Origin: Pseudomonadota bacterium
GTDB lineage: Bacteria > Pseudomonadota > Alphaproteobacteria > Reyranellales > Reyranellaceae
Length of the DNA: 50,257 nt
Direction of reading: 5' to 3'
NCBI GenBank assembly: GCA_018242505.1
Contig: JAFEBU010000068.1
Span: forward strand, 1 to 50,257
The notes beneath the pieces were generated by a model. It saw only the letters and a list, made by a program, of their open reading frames with translations, had not been told where the DNA came from and did no database searches. Shown in pieces: positions 39,312-48,442 of this stretch (positions within the stretch are counted from its first letter, which is position 1; the number at the start of each line of letters is the position of its first letter). A program made the position numbers and the translations under genes.

Positions 39312-40601
39312 ATGAGCGCGACGGGGGTCGCGCACTCCCGGCAAGAGGATGCCACCGCGATCGTGGCCGCACTCGGCCAGCGCGCCAGGGCGGCGGCGGT
39401 CGCGCTGCGCAATGCCCCGACCGAAGCCAAGAACCGTGCACTGATCGAGGCGGCGCGACTCATTCGTGCCGAGACGGCCGCGATTCTCGCCGCCAATGCG
39501 CGCGACATCGAGGCGGCAAAGGCTGCCGGCATGAGCGGTGCCCTGCAGGATCGCCTGCTGCTGAACGCGGCGCGAATCGAGAGCATGGCCAAGGGCCTCG
39601 ACGATATCGTGGCCTTGCCCGATCCGGTCGGCGTGGAGATCGAACGCTGGCAGCGGCCGAACGGCCTCGAGATCAGCCGCGTGCGGGTGCCGATCGGCAT
39701 CATCGGCGTGATCTATGAGTCCCGGCCCAACGTCACGGCCGATGCCGGCGCGCTCTGCATCAAGTCCGGCAACGTGGTGGTGCTGCGCGGCGGCTCCGAC
39801 AGCTTTCATTCCTCGCGTTCGATCGTCGAGCTTCTGCGAAAGGCGCTGAAGACGGCGGGCCTGCCGGAGGATTGCGTGCAGCTCGTGCCCACCACGGACC
39901 GCGCCGCGGTGGGCGAGCTTCTGAAGGCGATCGACTGGCTCGACCTGATCGTGCCGCGCGGCGGACGTTCGCTGATCGATCGCGTGACGCAGGAAAGCCG
40001 CGTCCCGGTGCTGCGCCACTATGACGGCATCTGTCATGTGTATGTCGACCGCGACGCCGACACCGAAATGGCGCGCGACCTCGTCGCCAACGCCAAGATG
40101 CGACGCGTGAGCGTGTGCGGCGCCACCGAGACCCTGCTGATCGATCGCGCCGCCCTCGATACGCACCTCACGACCGTTCTGGCGAAGCTGCATGAGCTCG
40201 GCTGCGAGGTGCGCGGCGATCCGGAGGTTCGCAAGCGCGATCCGAATGCCCTGCCGGCAACCGAAAAGGACTGGCGCACGGAGTATCTCGAACCGATCAT
40301 CTCCGTCGCCACGGTCGATGGCGTCGAAGGCGCGATCCGTCATATCGCGACCTATGGCAGCCAGCACACCGAGGCGATCGTCACCAACAACCAGGCCACC
40401 GCCGACCGCTTCCTGAAGGAGGTCGACAGCGCCATCGTGATGCACAACGCCAGCACCCAGTTCGCTGACGGCGGCGAGTTTGGCCTGGGCGCGGAGATCG
40501 GCATTTCGACCAACCGCATGCACGCCCGCGGGCCGGTCGGCCTGGTCGAGCTCACGACCTACAAGAACGTCGTGCGCGGCAAGGGCACCTTGCGTCCATG
40601 A
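39312..40601 (+). CDS. proA: Glutamate-5-semialdehyde dehydrogenase (gamma-glutamyl phosphate reductase)
   Basis: A 429-residue ProA. Family stretches are GIIGVIYESRPNVTADAGAL, VVLRGGSDSFHSSRSIVELL and the catalytic-cysteine segment AKMRRVSVCGATETLL. It reduces gamma-glutamyl phosphate with NADPH. The start is uncertain: the ATG at 39312 gives the usual length and follows AAGAGG, though closely. An ATG at 39222 overlapping the proB stop (ATGA) would add 30 residues without family similarity. Confidence 0.93.
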   Translation: MSATGVAHSRQEDATAIVAALGQRARAAAVALRNAPTEAKNRALIEAARLIRAETAAILAANARDIEAAKAAGMSGALQDRLLLNAARIESMAKGLDDIVALPDPVGVEIERWQRPNGLEISRVRVPIGIIGVIYESRPNVTADAGALCIKSGNVVVLRGGSDSFHSSRSIVELLRKALKTAGLPEDCVQLVPTTDRAAVGELLKAIDWLDLIVPRGGRSLIDRVTQESRVPVLRHYDGICHVYVDRDADTEMARDLVANAKMRRVSVCGATETLLIDRAALDTHLTTVLAKLHELGCEVRGDPEVRKRDPNALPATEKDWRTEYLEPIISVATVDGVEGAIRHIATYGSQHTEAIVTNNQATADRFLKEVDSAIVMHNASTQFADGGEFGLGAEIGISTNRMHARGPVGLVELTTYKNVVRGKGTLRP

Positions 40602-40632
40602 GCCCTGCTGCGTGACCGAGGCGCGCCATCCC

Positions 40633-41247
40633 ATGCCCGGCGTGCCCCGCGATACGCGGCGGCGCATCGGGCTTCTGGGCGGGTCGTTCAATCCCGCCCA
40701 TGAAGGCCATTTGCATGTAAGCCTCGAAGCCCTGAAACGGCTCGGCCTCGATGAGATCTGGTGGCTGGTCTCGCCGCAAAATCCGCTGAAGAGCGGCGAC
40801 GGCATGGAGCCGCTCGCGAGCCGCCTGGCACGCGCCAAGCAACTGGCGCGCCATCCGCGAATCCGGGTCGACGCGCCGGAGCTGTTGCTGGGCACGCGCT
40901 ACACGCTCGATACCGTGCAGGAATTGAAGCGGCTCTATCCGCATGCGCGCTTCGTGTGGCTGATCGGCGCCGACATCCTGCCGCAACTCGTGCATTGGGA
41001 AGGTTGGCGCGATCTGTTCGGCACCATTCCCATCGCCGCCTTTGCCCGGCCGGGCTGGGGGTACGCCGCCCTGCAGTCGGCAGCCCCCCGTGCCTTTGCG
41101 CGTTACCGGCTCGATGCCGGCCAAGGCCGCCGGCTCGCGGATTGCGCGCCGCCTGCCTGGTGCTTTATCCCGAGCCGTCTCGACAGCCATTCGGCCACGG
41201 CAATACGCGCCGAGCGGCCAAACCGGACCAGACCGAAAGGAAAGACC
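40633..41247 (+). CDS. nadD: Nicotinate-nucleotide adenylyltransferase (frame continues without stop into rsfS)
   Basis: Starting at 40633 (MPGVPRDTRRR), the nucleotidyltransferase motif GLLGGSFNPAHEGHL and the C-terminal SATAIRAER motif are intact; IGADILPQLVHWEGW lies between. It adenylylates nicotinate mononucleotide in NAD synthesis. Alphaproteobacterial NadD proteins usually stop shortly after ATAIRA. Here there is no stop codon: the same frame runs on through a 20-residue linker into RsfS and ends only at 41664. I give the end just before the predicted rsfS start; the actual product could be a 343-residue NadD-RsfS fusion. Confidence 0.88.
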
Positions 41248-41664
41248 ATTTCCGACCCGATCAGACCGCTTCCCGACCGAAGCAATGCCGCCGACGCGCA
41301 GCTCGCGCTGGTGCGTCGATCCCTTGAGGACGACAAGGCCGAGGACATCGTCGTCATCGATCTCAAGGGCAAGTCATCCTTCGCCGACTACATGGTGATC
41401 GCCTCGGGCCGCTCGAACCGACAGGTCGTGGCCATCGCCGACCATCTTGCCGAGCGGCTGAAACAGGCAGGCCAGGGATATATCCCGGTCGAGGGCAAGC
41501 AGGGCGGCGATTGGGTGCTGGTCGATGCCGGCGATGTCGTCGTCCACGTCTTCCGCCCCGAGCCGCGGGCCTTCTACGCCTTGGAAAAGATGTGGGCGCT
41601 GGAGAATGACGCCGCCGTCAGGCCAAAGGCGGCCAAGCCGGTGCGCCGCAAGCGGGCGCCCTGA
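41248..41664 (+). CDS. rsfS: Ribosomal silencing factor RsfS (predicted ATT start, in frame with nadD)
   Basis: A 138-residue RsfS/Iojap protein: SLEDDKAEDIVVIDLKGKSS, then FADYMVIASGRSNRQVVAIA and GDWVLVDAGDVVVHVF. It binds uL14 on the 50S subunit and blocks subunit joining in stationary phase. There is no ATG, GTG or TTG at a sensible place in this frame. An AGGA (41238-41241) lies 6 bases before an ATT at 41248 that opens ISDPIRPLPD, so initiation at ATT, as known for infC, is one reading; expression as a fusion with NadD is the other. The C-terminus is Lys/Arg-rich (KAAKPVRRKRAP). Confidence 0.85.
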   Translation: MSDPIRPLPDRSNAADAQLALVRRSLEDDKAEDIVVIDLKGKSSFADYMVIASGRSNRQVVAIADHLAERLKQAGQGYIPVEGKQGGDWVLVDAGDVVVHVFRPEPRAFYALEKMWALENDAAVRPKAAKPVRRKRAP

Positions 41665-41686
41665 CTCTCGCCGTGATGGGGCCGCC

Positions 41687-42145
41687 ATGAGGCTCGTGAT
41701 CGCCGCCATCGGCCGTGCCGGCCGCGGTCCCGAGCGCGATCTTTATGACCACTACGCGCGTCGCATCCGCTGGCCGCTGATCCTGCGCGAACTCGAGGAA
41801 AAGCGCCGGTTTCCGCCGGCGGAGCTGATGCGACGGGAGGGCGAGCTCTTGCTGGCCGCCGCACCCGCAGGCGCGGTCCTGGTGGCGTTGGACAGGCGCG
41901 GCCGGACGTTGGACAGCGAGGCCCTTGCCCGCCAGTTCGGCCGCTGGCGTGACGATTCGGTGCCCGACATCGCCTTCCTGATCGGCGGGGCCGATGGGCA
42001 TGCCGAGCCGTTGCTCAAAAAAGCATCCCTCGTGCTGTCTTTCGGGGCCATGACGTGGCCGCACCAGCTTGCCCGGGCAATGCTGGCCGAGCAGATCTAC
42101 CGCAGCCAGCAGCTCCTGGCCGGCCACCCCTATCACCGGGCATGA
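41687..42145 (+). CDS. rlmH: 23S rRNA (pseudouridine1915-N3)-methyltransferase RlmH
   Basis: A 152-residue SPOUT methyltransferase. The C-terminal knot is clear: IAFLIGGADGHAEPLL, then LSFGAMTWPHQLARAMLAEQIYRS. It methylates pseudouridine 1915 in helix 69 of 23S rRNA. Follows rsfS by 22 bp, the standard order. The start at 41687 (MRLVIAAIGRAG) is the canonical one. Confidence 0.95.
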   Translation: MRLVIAAIGRAGRGPERDLYDHYARRIRWPLILRELEEKRRFPPAELMRREGELLLAAAPAGAVLVALDRRGRTLDSEALARQFGRWRDDSVPDIAFLIGGADGHAEPLLKKASLVLSFGAMTWPHQLARAMLAEQIYRSQQLLAGHPYHRA

Positions 42146-42201
42146 GAATCGGCTCCATTTTGCCTCTGTTCTGACGAAAAACCCGGGCTACATTGGTCCC
42201 C

Positions 42202-42798
42202 ATGCATCCTCTTCTTCCCCGGTTTGCCGTCGGCCTGGTTGGACTTGCCGCGGCGGCGCTGTCGACGGCTTCGGTCGCCCAGACTCCGGCTGCGGACACG
42301 CCGCCTCCGGTGACCAAGCCGGTGCGCAGCATTCCCTACGTGTCGATCACCGGGGAGGACGGCAAGCAGCGCAACTACGAGACCAATGCGATCCCGTTGC
42401 TGTTCAACCGCGCCTGCTTCGGCTGGCGCATGTATCTCGGCGGCCCGACCCGCACCGTGTCGATGACGGAAGTGCTGACGACCTCCAGGCCCGCCGAGCA
42501 GGTCATCGCCGGCCCGGAGACCGAGGTGAGCGCCGACAAGACCAAGGCCACAACGCGCATACGCGAAATCGTCCAGGACGGGGTCCTGCAGCGCTCGTGG
42601 TGCATCATTCCGGGCGATCCGCCGGGGACCTACACCTACGACATCACCATCGATGGCGAGCCGCGCGGCGAATTCGTATTCTGCGCCATCGAGATTCCCG
42701 ACCAGAACCCCAACATCGATCCGCGCGACCTGCATTGCCCGAACAAGTTCAACTCGGTCGAGCGCGCGCGGCCCTTCAGCCTCCCGAAAGCCTCCTGA
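42202..42798 (+). CDS. Exported protein of unknown function
   Basis: A 198-residue protein with a signal peptide (about residues 1-27, HPLLPRFAVGLVGLAAAALS, cleavage near VAQ). The mature part has four cysteines, in NRACFGWRMY, RSWCIIPGD, EFVFCAIEI and DLHCPNKF, which may form two disulfides. A beta-rich middle (GTYTYDITIDGEPRGEFVF) resembles the accessory-domain style of some periplasmic proteins, but I recognise no family. It overlaps gpmI (TGATG at 42796-42800). The ATG at 42202 is preferred over a TTG at 42193. Confidence 0.7.
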   Translation: MHPLLPRFAVGLVGLAAAALSTASVAQTPAADTPPPVTKPVRSIPYVSITGEDGKQRNYETNAIPLLFNRACFGWRMYLGGPTRTVSMTEVLTTSRPAEQVIAGPETEVSADKTKATTRIREIVQDGVLQRSWCIIPGDPPGTYTYDITIDGEPRGEFVFCAIEIPDQNPNIDPRDLHCPNKFNSVERARPFSLPKAS

Positions 42799-44393
42799 TG
42801 CCAGCCCCCCGTCCCCGACCCGCCGTCCTGTGCATCCTGGATGGCTGGGGCTTTCGTACCGATCCGCGTGACAACGCCATCCTCGATGCCCGGACCCCGA
42901 ATTACGACCGGCTGATCGCCACCTGCCCGCAAGGTCTGATCGACGCCTCGGAGACCTTCGTCGGCCTGCCCAGCGGACAAATGGGCAATTCCGAGGTTGG
43001 CCACATGAATCTTGGTGCGGGGCGGGTGGCCGTGCCCGACCAGCCGCGCATCGACAAGGCGATCGAGAACGGATCTCTGGCGAAGAACAAGATCCTGGCC
43101 GACCTGATCGCCGATCTGAAGAAGAGCGGTGGCGCCTGCCATCTGATGGGGCTCGCCTCGCCGGGCGGCGTGCATTCCCACCAGGATCACCTGATTGCGC
43201 TCGCCAACCTGATCGCTGGCGCCGGCGTCTCCGTCTGGATCCACGCTTTCCTCGACGGTCGCGACATGCCGCCGCGCAGCGCGCATGACTGCCTGAAGGA
43301 GATCAAGGCCGGACTCAGGCAGGACCTGCCGATCCGCTTCGCCACCGTGACCGGCCGCTTCTATGCCATGGATCGCGACAAGCGCTGGGAACGCGTCAAC
43401 GCCGCCTACGACGCTCTCGTCGATGCCAGGGGCAAGGAGACGGCGAGCACTCCCGACGAAGCGGTCGACAAGGCCTACGCCGCGAACAAGAACGACGAGT
43501 TCGTCGAGCCGACGACGGTCGACGGTTACACGGGCATGAAGGACGGCGACGCCCTCCTGATGTTCAACTACCGCTCCGACCGCGCGCGCGAGATCCTGAC
43601 AGCGCTGCTCGATCCGATGTTCGACGGCTTCAGGCGCAACCGTGTCGTGAAGTTCTCGGATGCCGTCGGCATGGTCGAATATTCGGCGGCCCTGAACGAA
43701 TTCCTGAAGACGCTCTTTCCCCCTCTCACCATCAGGATGGGCCTGGGCGAGACGGTGTCGCGTGCCGGCCTGAAACAGCTTCGCATCGCCGAGACCGAGA
43801 AGTACGCGCATGTCACGTTCTTCTTCAACGGTGGCGAGGAACGGCAATTCGAGGGCGAGGAGCGGATCCTGGTGCCCTCTCCCAAGGTCCAGACCTACGA
43901 CCTCAAGCCCGAGATGAGCGCCCCCGAGGTGACCGACAAGCTTGTCGAGGCGATCGGCTCGGGCCAGTTCGACCTCGTCGTGGTGAATTACGCCAACTCC
44001 GATATGGTCGGTCATACCGGCGAGCTGTCGGCCGCGATCAGGGCGATCGAGGCGGTCGATACCTGCCTGGGCCGGCTCATGGAGGCGGTCAAGAAGGCCG
44101 GCGGCGTGCTGCTGGTGACGGCCGACCACGGCAATGCCGAACAGATGTTCGACGAGACGACCGGCCAGAAACACACCCAGCACACGCTCAATCGCGTCCC
44201 AGCCCTGCTGTTCAACGGTCCGGCCGACATCCGCTCGCTGGGTGACGGCAAGCTGGCCGATGTCGCACCCACCATGCTCGCCCTCATGGGCGTGCCGCAG
44301 CCAGCCGAAATGACCGGCCATTCGCTGCTATCCCATGCCATGCGGCCGGCGGTGCTGGCCGTACCGCATCAAGCCGCCGCAGCCCTGGCATGA
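42798..44393 (+). CDS. gpmI: 2,3-bisphosphoglycerate-independent phosphoglycerate mutase
   Basis: A 531-residue cofactor-independent phosphoglycerate mutase. Asp15 in CILDGWG, and Ser65 in MGNSEVGHMNLGAGR, the phosphorylated nucleophile, are visible. Other landmarks are GVHSHQDHL, HAFLDGRD, VTGRFYAMDRD and the metal-binding VTADHGNAE and KHTQHTLN stretches. Interconverts 3- and 2-phosphoglycerate using manganese. The start overlaps the upstream stop. Confidence 0.96.
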   Translation: MPAPRPRPAVLCILDGWGFRTDPRDNAILDARTPNYDRLIATCPQGLIDASETFVGLPSGQMGNSEVGHMNLGAGRVAVPDQPRIDKAIENGSLAKNKILADLIADLKKSGGACHLMGLASPGGVHSHQDHLIALANLIAGAGVSVWIHAFLDGRDMPPRSAHDCLKEIKAGLRQDLPIRFATVTGRFYAMDRDKRWERVNAAYDALVDARGKETASTPDEAVDKAYAANKNDEFVEPTTVDGYTGMKDGDALLMFNYRSDRAREILTALLDPMFDGFRRNRVVKFSDAVGMVEYSAALNEFLKTLFPPLTIRMGLGETVSRAGLKQLRIAETEKYAHVTFFFNGGEERQFEGEERILVPSPKVQTYDLKPEMSAPEVTDKLVEAIGSGQFDLVVVNYANSDMVGHTGELSAAIRAIEAVDTCLGRLMEAVKKAGGVLLVTADHGNAEQMFDETTGQKHTQHTLNRVPALLFNGPADIRSLGDGKLADVAPTMLALMGVPQPAEMTGHSLLSHAMRPAVLAVPHQAAAALA

Positions 44394-44523
44394 ATGTGAA
44401 GGCCGTGGAGCCGCTCACCGCCTTGATCCCGCCAAAGACGGCCGGGTATCTTGGCTTCCGACGCCGATTGACCCTTTTCGCCCGGCCGGCCGCCGGCGGG
44501 CATCGTTTTGCAAAGGCATCCCC

Positions 44524-45948
44524 ATGACCCGCTTGCGCTTCGTCTCCGTCGCCGCGACCCTGGCGTTCCTTACCGTGCCGGCCGTGGTACCCGTCTCGGC
44601 GCAGGACAAGTCCGACGCCAAGGGGCCGGGCAACGACAAGAGCGAGCTCTATCAGCAGCTCAACCTGTTCGGCGATGTGCTCGAGCGCATCCGCCGCGAC
44701 TATGTCGAACCGGTCGACGAGAAATCGCTGATCGAGAACGCGATCAACGGCATGCTGGCGTCGCTCGATCCGCATTCGAGCTACATGAACCCCAAGAGCT
44801 ACAAGGACATGCAAGTCCAGACCCGGGGCGAGTTCGGGGGGCTCGGTATCGAAGTCACGATGGAGAACGGCGTCATCAAGGTGGTGTCGCCGATCGACGA
44901 TACGCCGGCCTCCAAGGCGGGTCTGCAGCCGGGCGATCTCATCTTCGCGCTCGACGGCGAGCCGGTGCAGGGGCTGACCCTGCAGGAAGCCGTCGAGAAG
45001 ATGCGCGGCAAGATCGGCTCGTCGATCAAGATCTCCGTCAAGCGCGCAAACAAGGAGCCGTTCGACATCTCGCTGACGCGCGAGAACATCAAGGTGAAAT
45101 CGACGCGCTGGCATATGGAAGGCGGGGACGTCGGCTATATCCGCGTCACCTCCTTCACCGAACAGAGCACGTCGGGCGTGCTCGATGCGGTGAACCACAT
45201 CAAGAAAGAGGCCGGTAACAAGCTCAAGGGCTACGTCCTCGACCTGCGCAACAACCCGGGCGGCCTGCTCGACCAGGCAATCTCGATGGTCGACGCCTTC
45301 CTCGACAAGGGCGAGATCGTGTCGGTCAAGGCACGCAAGCCCGAGGACGTGCAGCGCTGGAATGCCAAGCCGGGCGACGTCGCCAACGGCCTGCCGATCG
45401 TGGTGCTGGTGAACGGCGGCTCCGCCTCGGCCTCCGAGATCGTGGCCGGCGCGCTGCAGGACCACCACCGCGCGATCATTCTCGGCACCCGCACCTTCGG
45501 CAAAGGCTCGGTGCAGACCATCATGCAGGTGACCGGCGGCGGCGCCATCCGGCTCACCACCGCACTCTACTTCACGCCGTCGGGCCGCTCGATCCAGAAG
45601 GAGGGCATCAAGCCCGATATCGAGGTCCAGCAGGCCAAGGTCGAGGCCATCGAATCGCGGCCCGGTTTCCGTGAGGAGAATCTGCGCCGCTCGATCGCCA
45701 ATCCGATCGACAAGCCCGCCGACAAGAAATCGGTGACTCCGCCGAACGCCAATGCCAAGCCGGTGAAGCCCGGCGACAAGCAGCCCGGAAGCGAGGGCGC
45801 GGCGCCGGGCGGCGCTCCTGCACCGTCATCCGAATCGGCGACCGATCCGAACGAGCCGCCGAAGGACGCCGTGCAGGACTATCAGCTGCTGCGCGCTGTC
45901 GACCTGATCCGCGGGATCTCGCTTTACGCGAGCAACCGCGCCAACTGA
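44524..45948 (+). CDS. ctpA: Carboxyl-terminal processing protease (S41 family)
   Basis: A 474-residue exported protease. Signal peptide covers about 1-26 (ending VSA). The PDZ domain covers about 100-180 (GEFGGLGIEVT). The S41 catalytic domain has predicted nucleophile Ser302 in GGSASASE and Lys327 in TFGKGSVQ. A Pro/Lys-rich low-complexity stretch of about 60 residues (near 385-445) precedes the C-terminus. It trims periplasmic and outer-membrane proteins or peptidoglycan hydrolases. In related genomes an EnvC-like M23 peptidase gene often lies between gpmI and ctpA; here there is none (130-bp gap). Confidence 0.95.
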   Translation: MTRLRFVSVAATLAFLTVPAVVPVSAQDKSDAKGPGNDKSELYQQLNLFGDVLERIRRDYVEPVDEKSLIENAINGMLASLDPHSSYMNPKSYKDMQVQTRGEFGGLGIEVTMENGVIKVVSPIDDTPASKAGLQPGDLIFALDGEPVQGLTLQEAVEKMRGKIGSSIKISVKRANKEPFDISLTRENIKVKSTRWHMEGGDVGYIRVTSFTEQSTSGVLDAVNHIKKEAGNKLKGYVLDLRNNPGGLLDQAISMVDAFLDKGEIVSVKARKPEDVQRWNAKPGDVANGLPIVVLVNGGSASASEIVAGALQDHHRAIILGTRTFGKGSVQTIMQVTGGGAIRLTTALYFTPSGRSIQKEGIKPDIEVQQAKVEAIESRPGFREENLRRSIANPIDKPADKKSVTPPNANAKPVKPGDKQPGSEGAAPGGAPAPSSESATDPNEPPKDAVQDYQLLRAVDLIRGISLYASNRAN

Positions 45949-45967
45949 CGAGAGCGGCCGGCGTGGC

Positions 45968-47092
45968 ATGGCGGACGAGCCGGAACGGCGCAGGGCGCTC
46001 TTTCGCTGGCGTCCGCCCAAGGGCCTGACAAGCGGGCCGCTTGCCGCCTACGCACTGGTGATCGGCCTTACAGCGGCCTGTGCCGGCCTCGTCTATCTCC
46101 AGATCGATCGGCCGCCGCCTCTTGTCGAAGAAGCGGCGGCCGCCACCCCTGCTCCGGCGGCGACCCGGCCCGTCAGCTCCCTGAAGCTGCCGTTCCGGCG
46201 ACCGCGCCCGCTCGAATTCCGGGCGCTGACGCTCGCCGAGCGCAACGACATGGTCGAGGTGACGGCCGATGGCCTGCGCCTGCCGAAGATCTCCTTTGAT
46301 GGCTGGATGCCATGGATCGCCTACGCGCGGCGCTACGATCCCGATGGCCCGGCGGCGCGCATCGGACTTCTGATCATCAATGTCGGCGCCAACGAGACGC
46401 TGATGACGCGGGTGATCGACGAACTGCCGGGCGAAGTCAGTATCGCCTTCCTGCCGGGCACGCCCGATCTCGCGAGATGGATGAAGCGGGCACATGCGCA
46501 CAACCACGAGACCTACCTGATGATGCCGGTCGAGGAGCCCGAAGGCATCGGAGAACGCGGCATCCGCCCCATCTCTCCCAAGGCCACCGGCGAGGAGAAC
46601 GTAAAACGCCTGCAGGAAGCGATGGCTCGCGGCGAAGGCTATGTCGGCTTCGTCATGCCAACTGCGGGGCCGGTGTCACAGTCCGAGGAGATCGCGCGTC
46701 CCCTGATGACGGAGATCGCCGATCGCGGACTGGGCCTCATTGAAATCAATCCTGGCCCGACGCCGACGGCGATGTATCGGCTGTCGACCGAGCTGGGCGT
46801 CGGTTACGCACGCACCTCGACCGTGCTCGACTACAGGCTGGCGCGCAATGGCCTCGACGGCAATCTGGACCGGCTGGCCGAATGGACCGGCGAGAGCTGG
46901 CCCGGCCGGCCGGCGCGCCACGACTTCGGCGTGCTGCAACCGGACGACGCCGCCATTGACGCCATCATCGCCTGGCGTGGACGGCTCGCCAAACAGAATG
47001 CCGTCTCGCTGGTTCCCATCATCGGCCACTTCGAGTGCCGATCGGCCTGCATGGCGCGACTGCGCCTCCAGCCCGACCAGCTCCGGCCGTGA
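45968..47092 (+). CDS. Divergent polysaccharide deacetylase family protein
   Basis: A 374-residue protein with one N-terminal membrane segment (about 24-43, LAAYALVIGLTAACAGLVYL) and a Pro/Ala linker. The domain at about 125-360 starts ARIGLLIINVGANETLMTRV and contains SIAFLPGTPDL, HNHETYLMMPVEEPEG and YVGFVMPTAG, typical of the YibQ/divergent deacetylase group. The periplasmic domain may act on peptidoglycan or glycan. Next to ctpA and rppH, its usual neighbours in alphaproteobacteria. The catalytic Asp of true deacetylases is not obvious, so activity is uncertain. Confidence 0.85.
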   Translation: MADEPERRRALFRWRPPKGLTSGPLAAYALVIGLTAACAGLVYLQIDRPPPLVEEAAAATPAPAATRPVSSLKLPFRRPRPLEFRALTLAERNDMVEVTADGLRLPKISFDGWMPWIAYARRYDPDGPAARIGLLIINVGANETLMTRVIDELPGEVSIAFLPGTPDLARWMKRAHAHNHETYLMMPVEEPEGIGERGIRPISPKATGEENVKRLQEAMARGEGYVGFVMPTAGPVSQSEEIARPLMTEIADRGLGLIEINPGPTPTAMYRLSTELGVGYARTSTVLDYRLARNGLDGNLDRLAEWTGESWPGRPARHDFGVLQPDDAAIDAIIAWRGRLAKQNAVSLVPIIGHFECRSACMARLRLQPDQLRP

Positions 47093-47559
47093 TCCGCGAC
47101 GTTCCCCGATCCCATCGCCCCAATGTCGGGTTGATGCTGATCGGACCGGATCGGCGGATCTTTGTCGGCGAGCGCGCCGGCATGCCCGGCGCCTGGCAGA
47201 TGCCTCAGGGTGGCATCGACCGCGGCGAGACCGTGATCGAGGCCGCCTGCCGCGAGCTTGCCGAGGAAGTCGGGACGACCCACGCGCTGCTCCTGCGCGA
47301 AAGCTGCGCGTGGCGGCTCTACGACTTTCCGCCCGAGGTCGCGCCTGGACACTGGAAGGGACGTTGGCGCGGTCAGGCCCAGAAATGGGTCGCGCTCGCC
47401 TTCACCGGCAGTGACTCCGAGATCGATATCCACGCCCACGATCATGAATTCGACGCCTGGACGTGGGCCAGGCCCGCCGACGTGCTAGGGTGGATCGTCC
47501 CGTTCAAGCGTCCGATCTACGAAGCGGTGCTGGAAGAATTCTCGGATCTGATTTCCTAG
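47089..47559 (+). CDS. rppH: RNA pyrophosphohydrolase (Nudix)
   Basis: A 156-residue Nudix hydrolase. The box GGIDRGETVIEAACRELAEE, followed by VG, fits the GX5EX7REUXEEXGU consensus. The N-terminal YRPNVG-type stretch is RSHRPNVGLMLIGP and MPGAWQMPQGGID is diagnostic of RppH, which removes pyrophosphate from 5'-triphosphate RNA to start decay. The GTG at 47089 overlaps the upstream stop as GTGA. Confidence 0.93.
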   Translation: MIRDVPRSHRPNVGLMLIGPDRRIFVGERAGMPGAWQMPQGGIDRGETVIEAACRELAEEVGTTHALLLRESCAWRLYDFPPEVAPGHWKGRWRGQAQKWVALAFTGSDSEIDIHAHDHEFDAWTWARPADVLGWIVPFKRPIYEAVLEEFSDLIS

Positions 47560-47584
47560 CCGGACCCTGGCGAAGGAGCCTTCG

Positions 47585-48442
47585 ATGTTGCTGAATGCCC
47601 AATTCCCGACCCGCGACATTGGCACCGACCCGGCAAAGATCCGGGATTGGGCGCAAGCTGCGGAGGATCTCGGTTATCACTGCATCGAGGTGGCCGATCA
47701 CGTTTTCGGCGCGGCACCGCGCGGCGACTGGAAGCCGCTCTACAGCGAAGCCGATCCCTTCCATGAAACCTTCACGACGATGGCCTTCATCGCTGCCGTC
47801 ACCAAGAACATCCAACTGTGCAGCGGCGTGCTGATCCTGCCGCAGCGACAGACCGGGCTCGTCGCCAAGCAGGCCGCCCAGGTCGACATCCTGAGCGGCG
47901 GACGACTGCGCCTGGGAGTCGGCGTCGGCTGGAACCACATCGAGTACGAGGCGCTCGGCATGGAATGGCAGACGCGCGGTGCGATGCAGGCGGAACAGAT
48001 CGAGGTGATGCGGCGCCTGTGGACGGGGGATCTGGTGAACTTCACCGGACGGTTCCACAAGCTGGTCGACGTCAACGTGATCCCCGGTCCTGTCCAGCGT
48101 CCGATCCCGATCTGGTTCGGCGGATCGTCGGATGCCGTGATCAAGCGCGCAGCGCGGATCGGCGACGGCTGGATGCCGATCATGGCGCCCGACGGCGAAG
48201 GCGAGAAGAAGCTTGCGATGCTACGCCAGCACCTGAAATCGTTCGGACGCGATCCCGCCACCTTCGGGCTCGAGGGTTGGCTGCGCATGGACAAGGCCGA
48301 CCCCGATGCCTGGGCCGCCGCAGCGCAAGGCTGGAAGCGTCTCGGCGCCCAGATGGTCATGCTCTATCCCATGTACCGGATGCCGAAGTTCGATCAGCAG
48401 ATCGAGACCTTGCGGCGCTTCAAGGAAGTGGCGGGCGGATAG
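47585..48442 (+). CDS. LLM-class flavin-dependent oxidoreductase (luciferase-like)
   Basis: A 285-residue bacterial-luciferase-like protein of the group often labelled F420-dependent. LSGGRLRLGVGVGWNHIEYEALG and PVQRPIPIWFGGSSDAVIKRAARIGDGW are family signatures, and the barrel has the expected length. The cofactor (FMN or F420) and substrate cannot be read from sequence. An AAGGAG ribosome site precedes the ATG. Separated from rppH by 25 bp. Confidence 0.88.
   Translation: MLLNAQFPTRDIGTDPAKIRDWAQAAEDLGYHCIEVADHVFGAAPRGDWKPLYSEADPFHETFTTMAFIAAVTKNIQLCSGVLILPQRQTGLVAKQAAQVDILSGGRLRLGVGVGWNHIEYEALGMEWQTRGAMQAEQIEVMRRLWTGDLVNFTGRFHKLVDVNVIPGPVQRPIPIWFGGSSDAVIKRAARIGDGWMPIMAPDGEGEKKLAMLRQHLKSFGRDPATFGLEGWLRMDKADPDAWAAAAQGWKRLGAQMVMLYPMYRMPKFDQQIETLRRFKEVAGG

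Noticed and set aside
39261..40895. 544-codon minus-strand frame opposite proA/nadD
   Set aside because: Long antisense frames are common in GC-rich DNA; the plus strand encodes recognisable ProA and NadD.
42636..44321. 561-codon minus-strand frame opposite gpmI
   Set aside because: Antisense shadow of a complete, motif-bearing phosphoglycerate mutase.
44284..45468. 394-codon minus-strand frame opposite ctpA
   Set aside because: Antisense to an intact S41 protease; composition is typical of a shadow frame.
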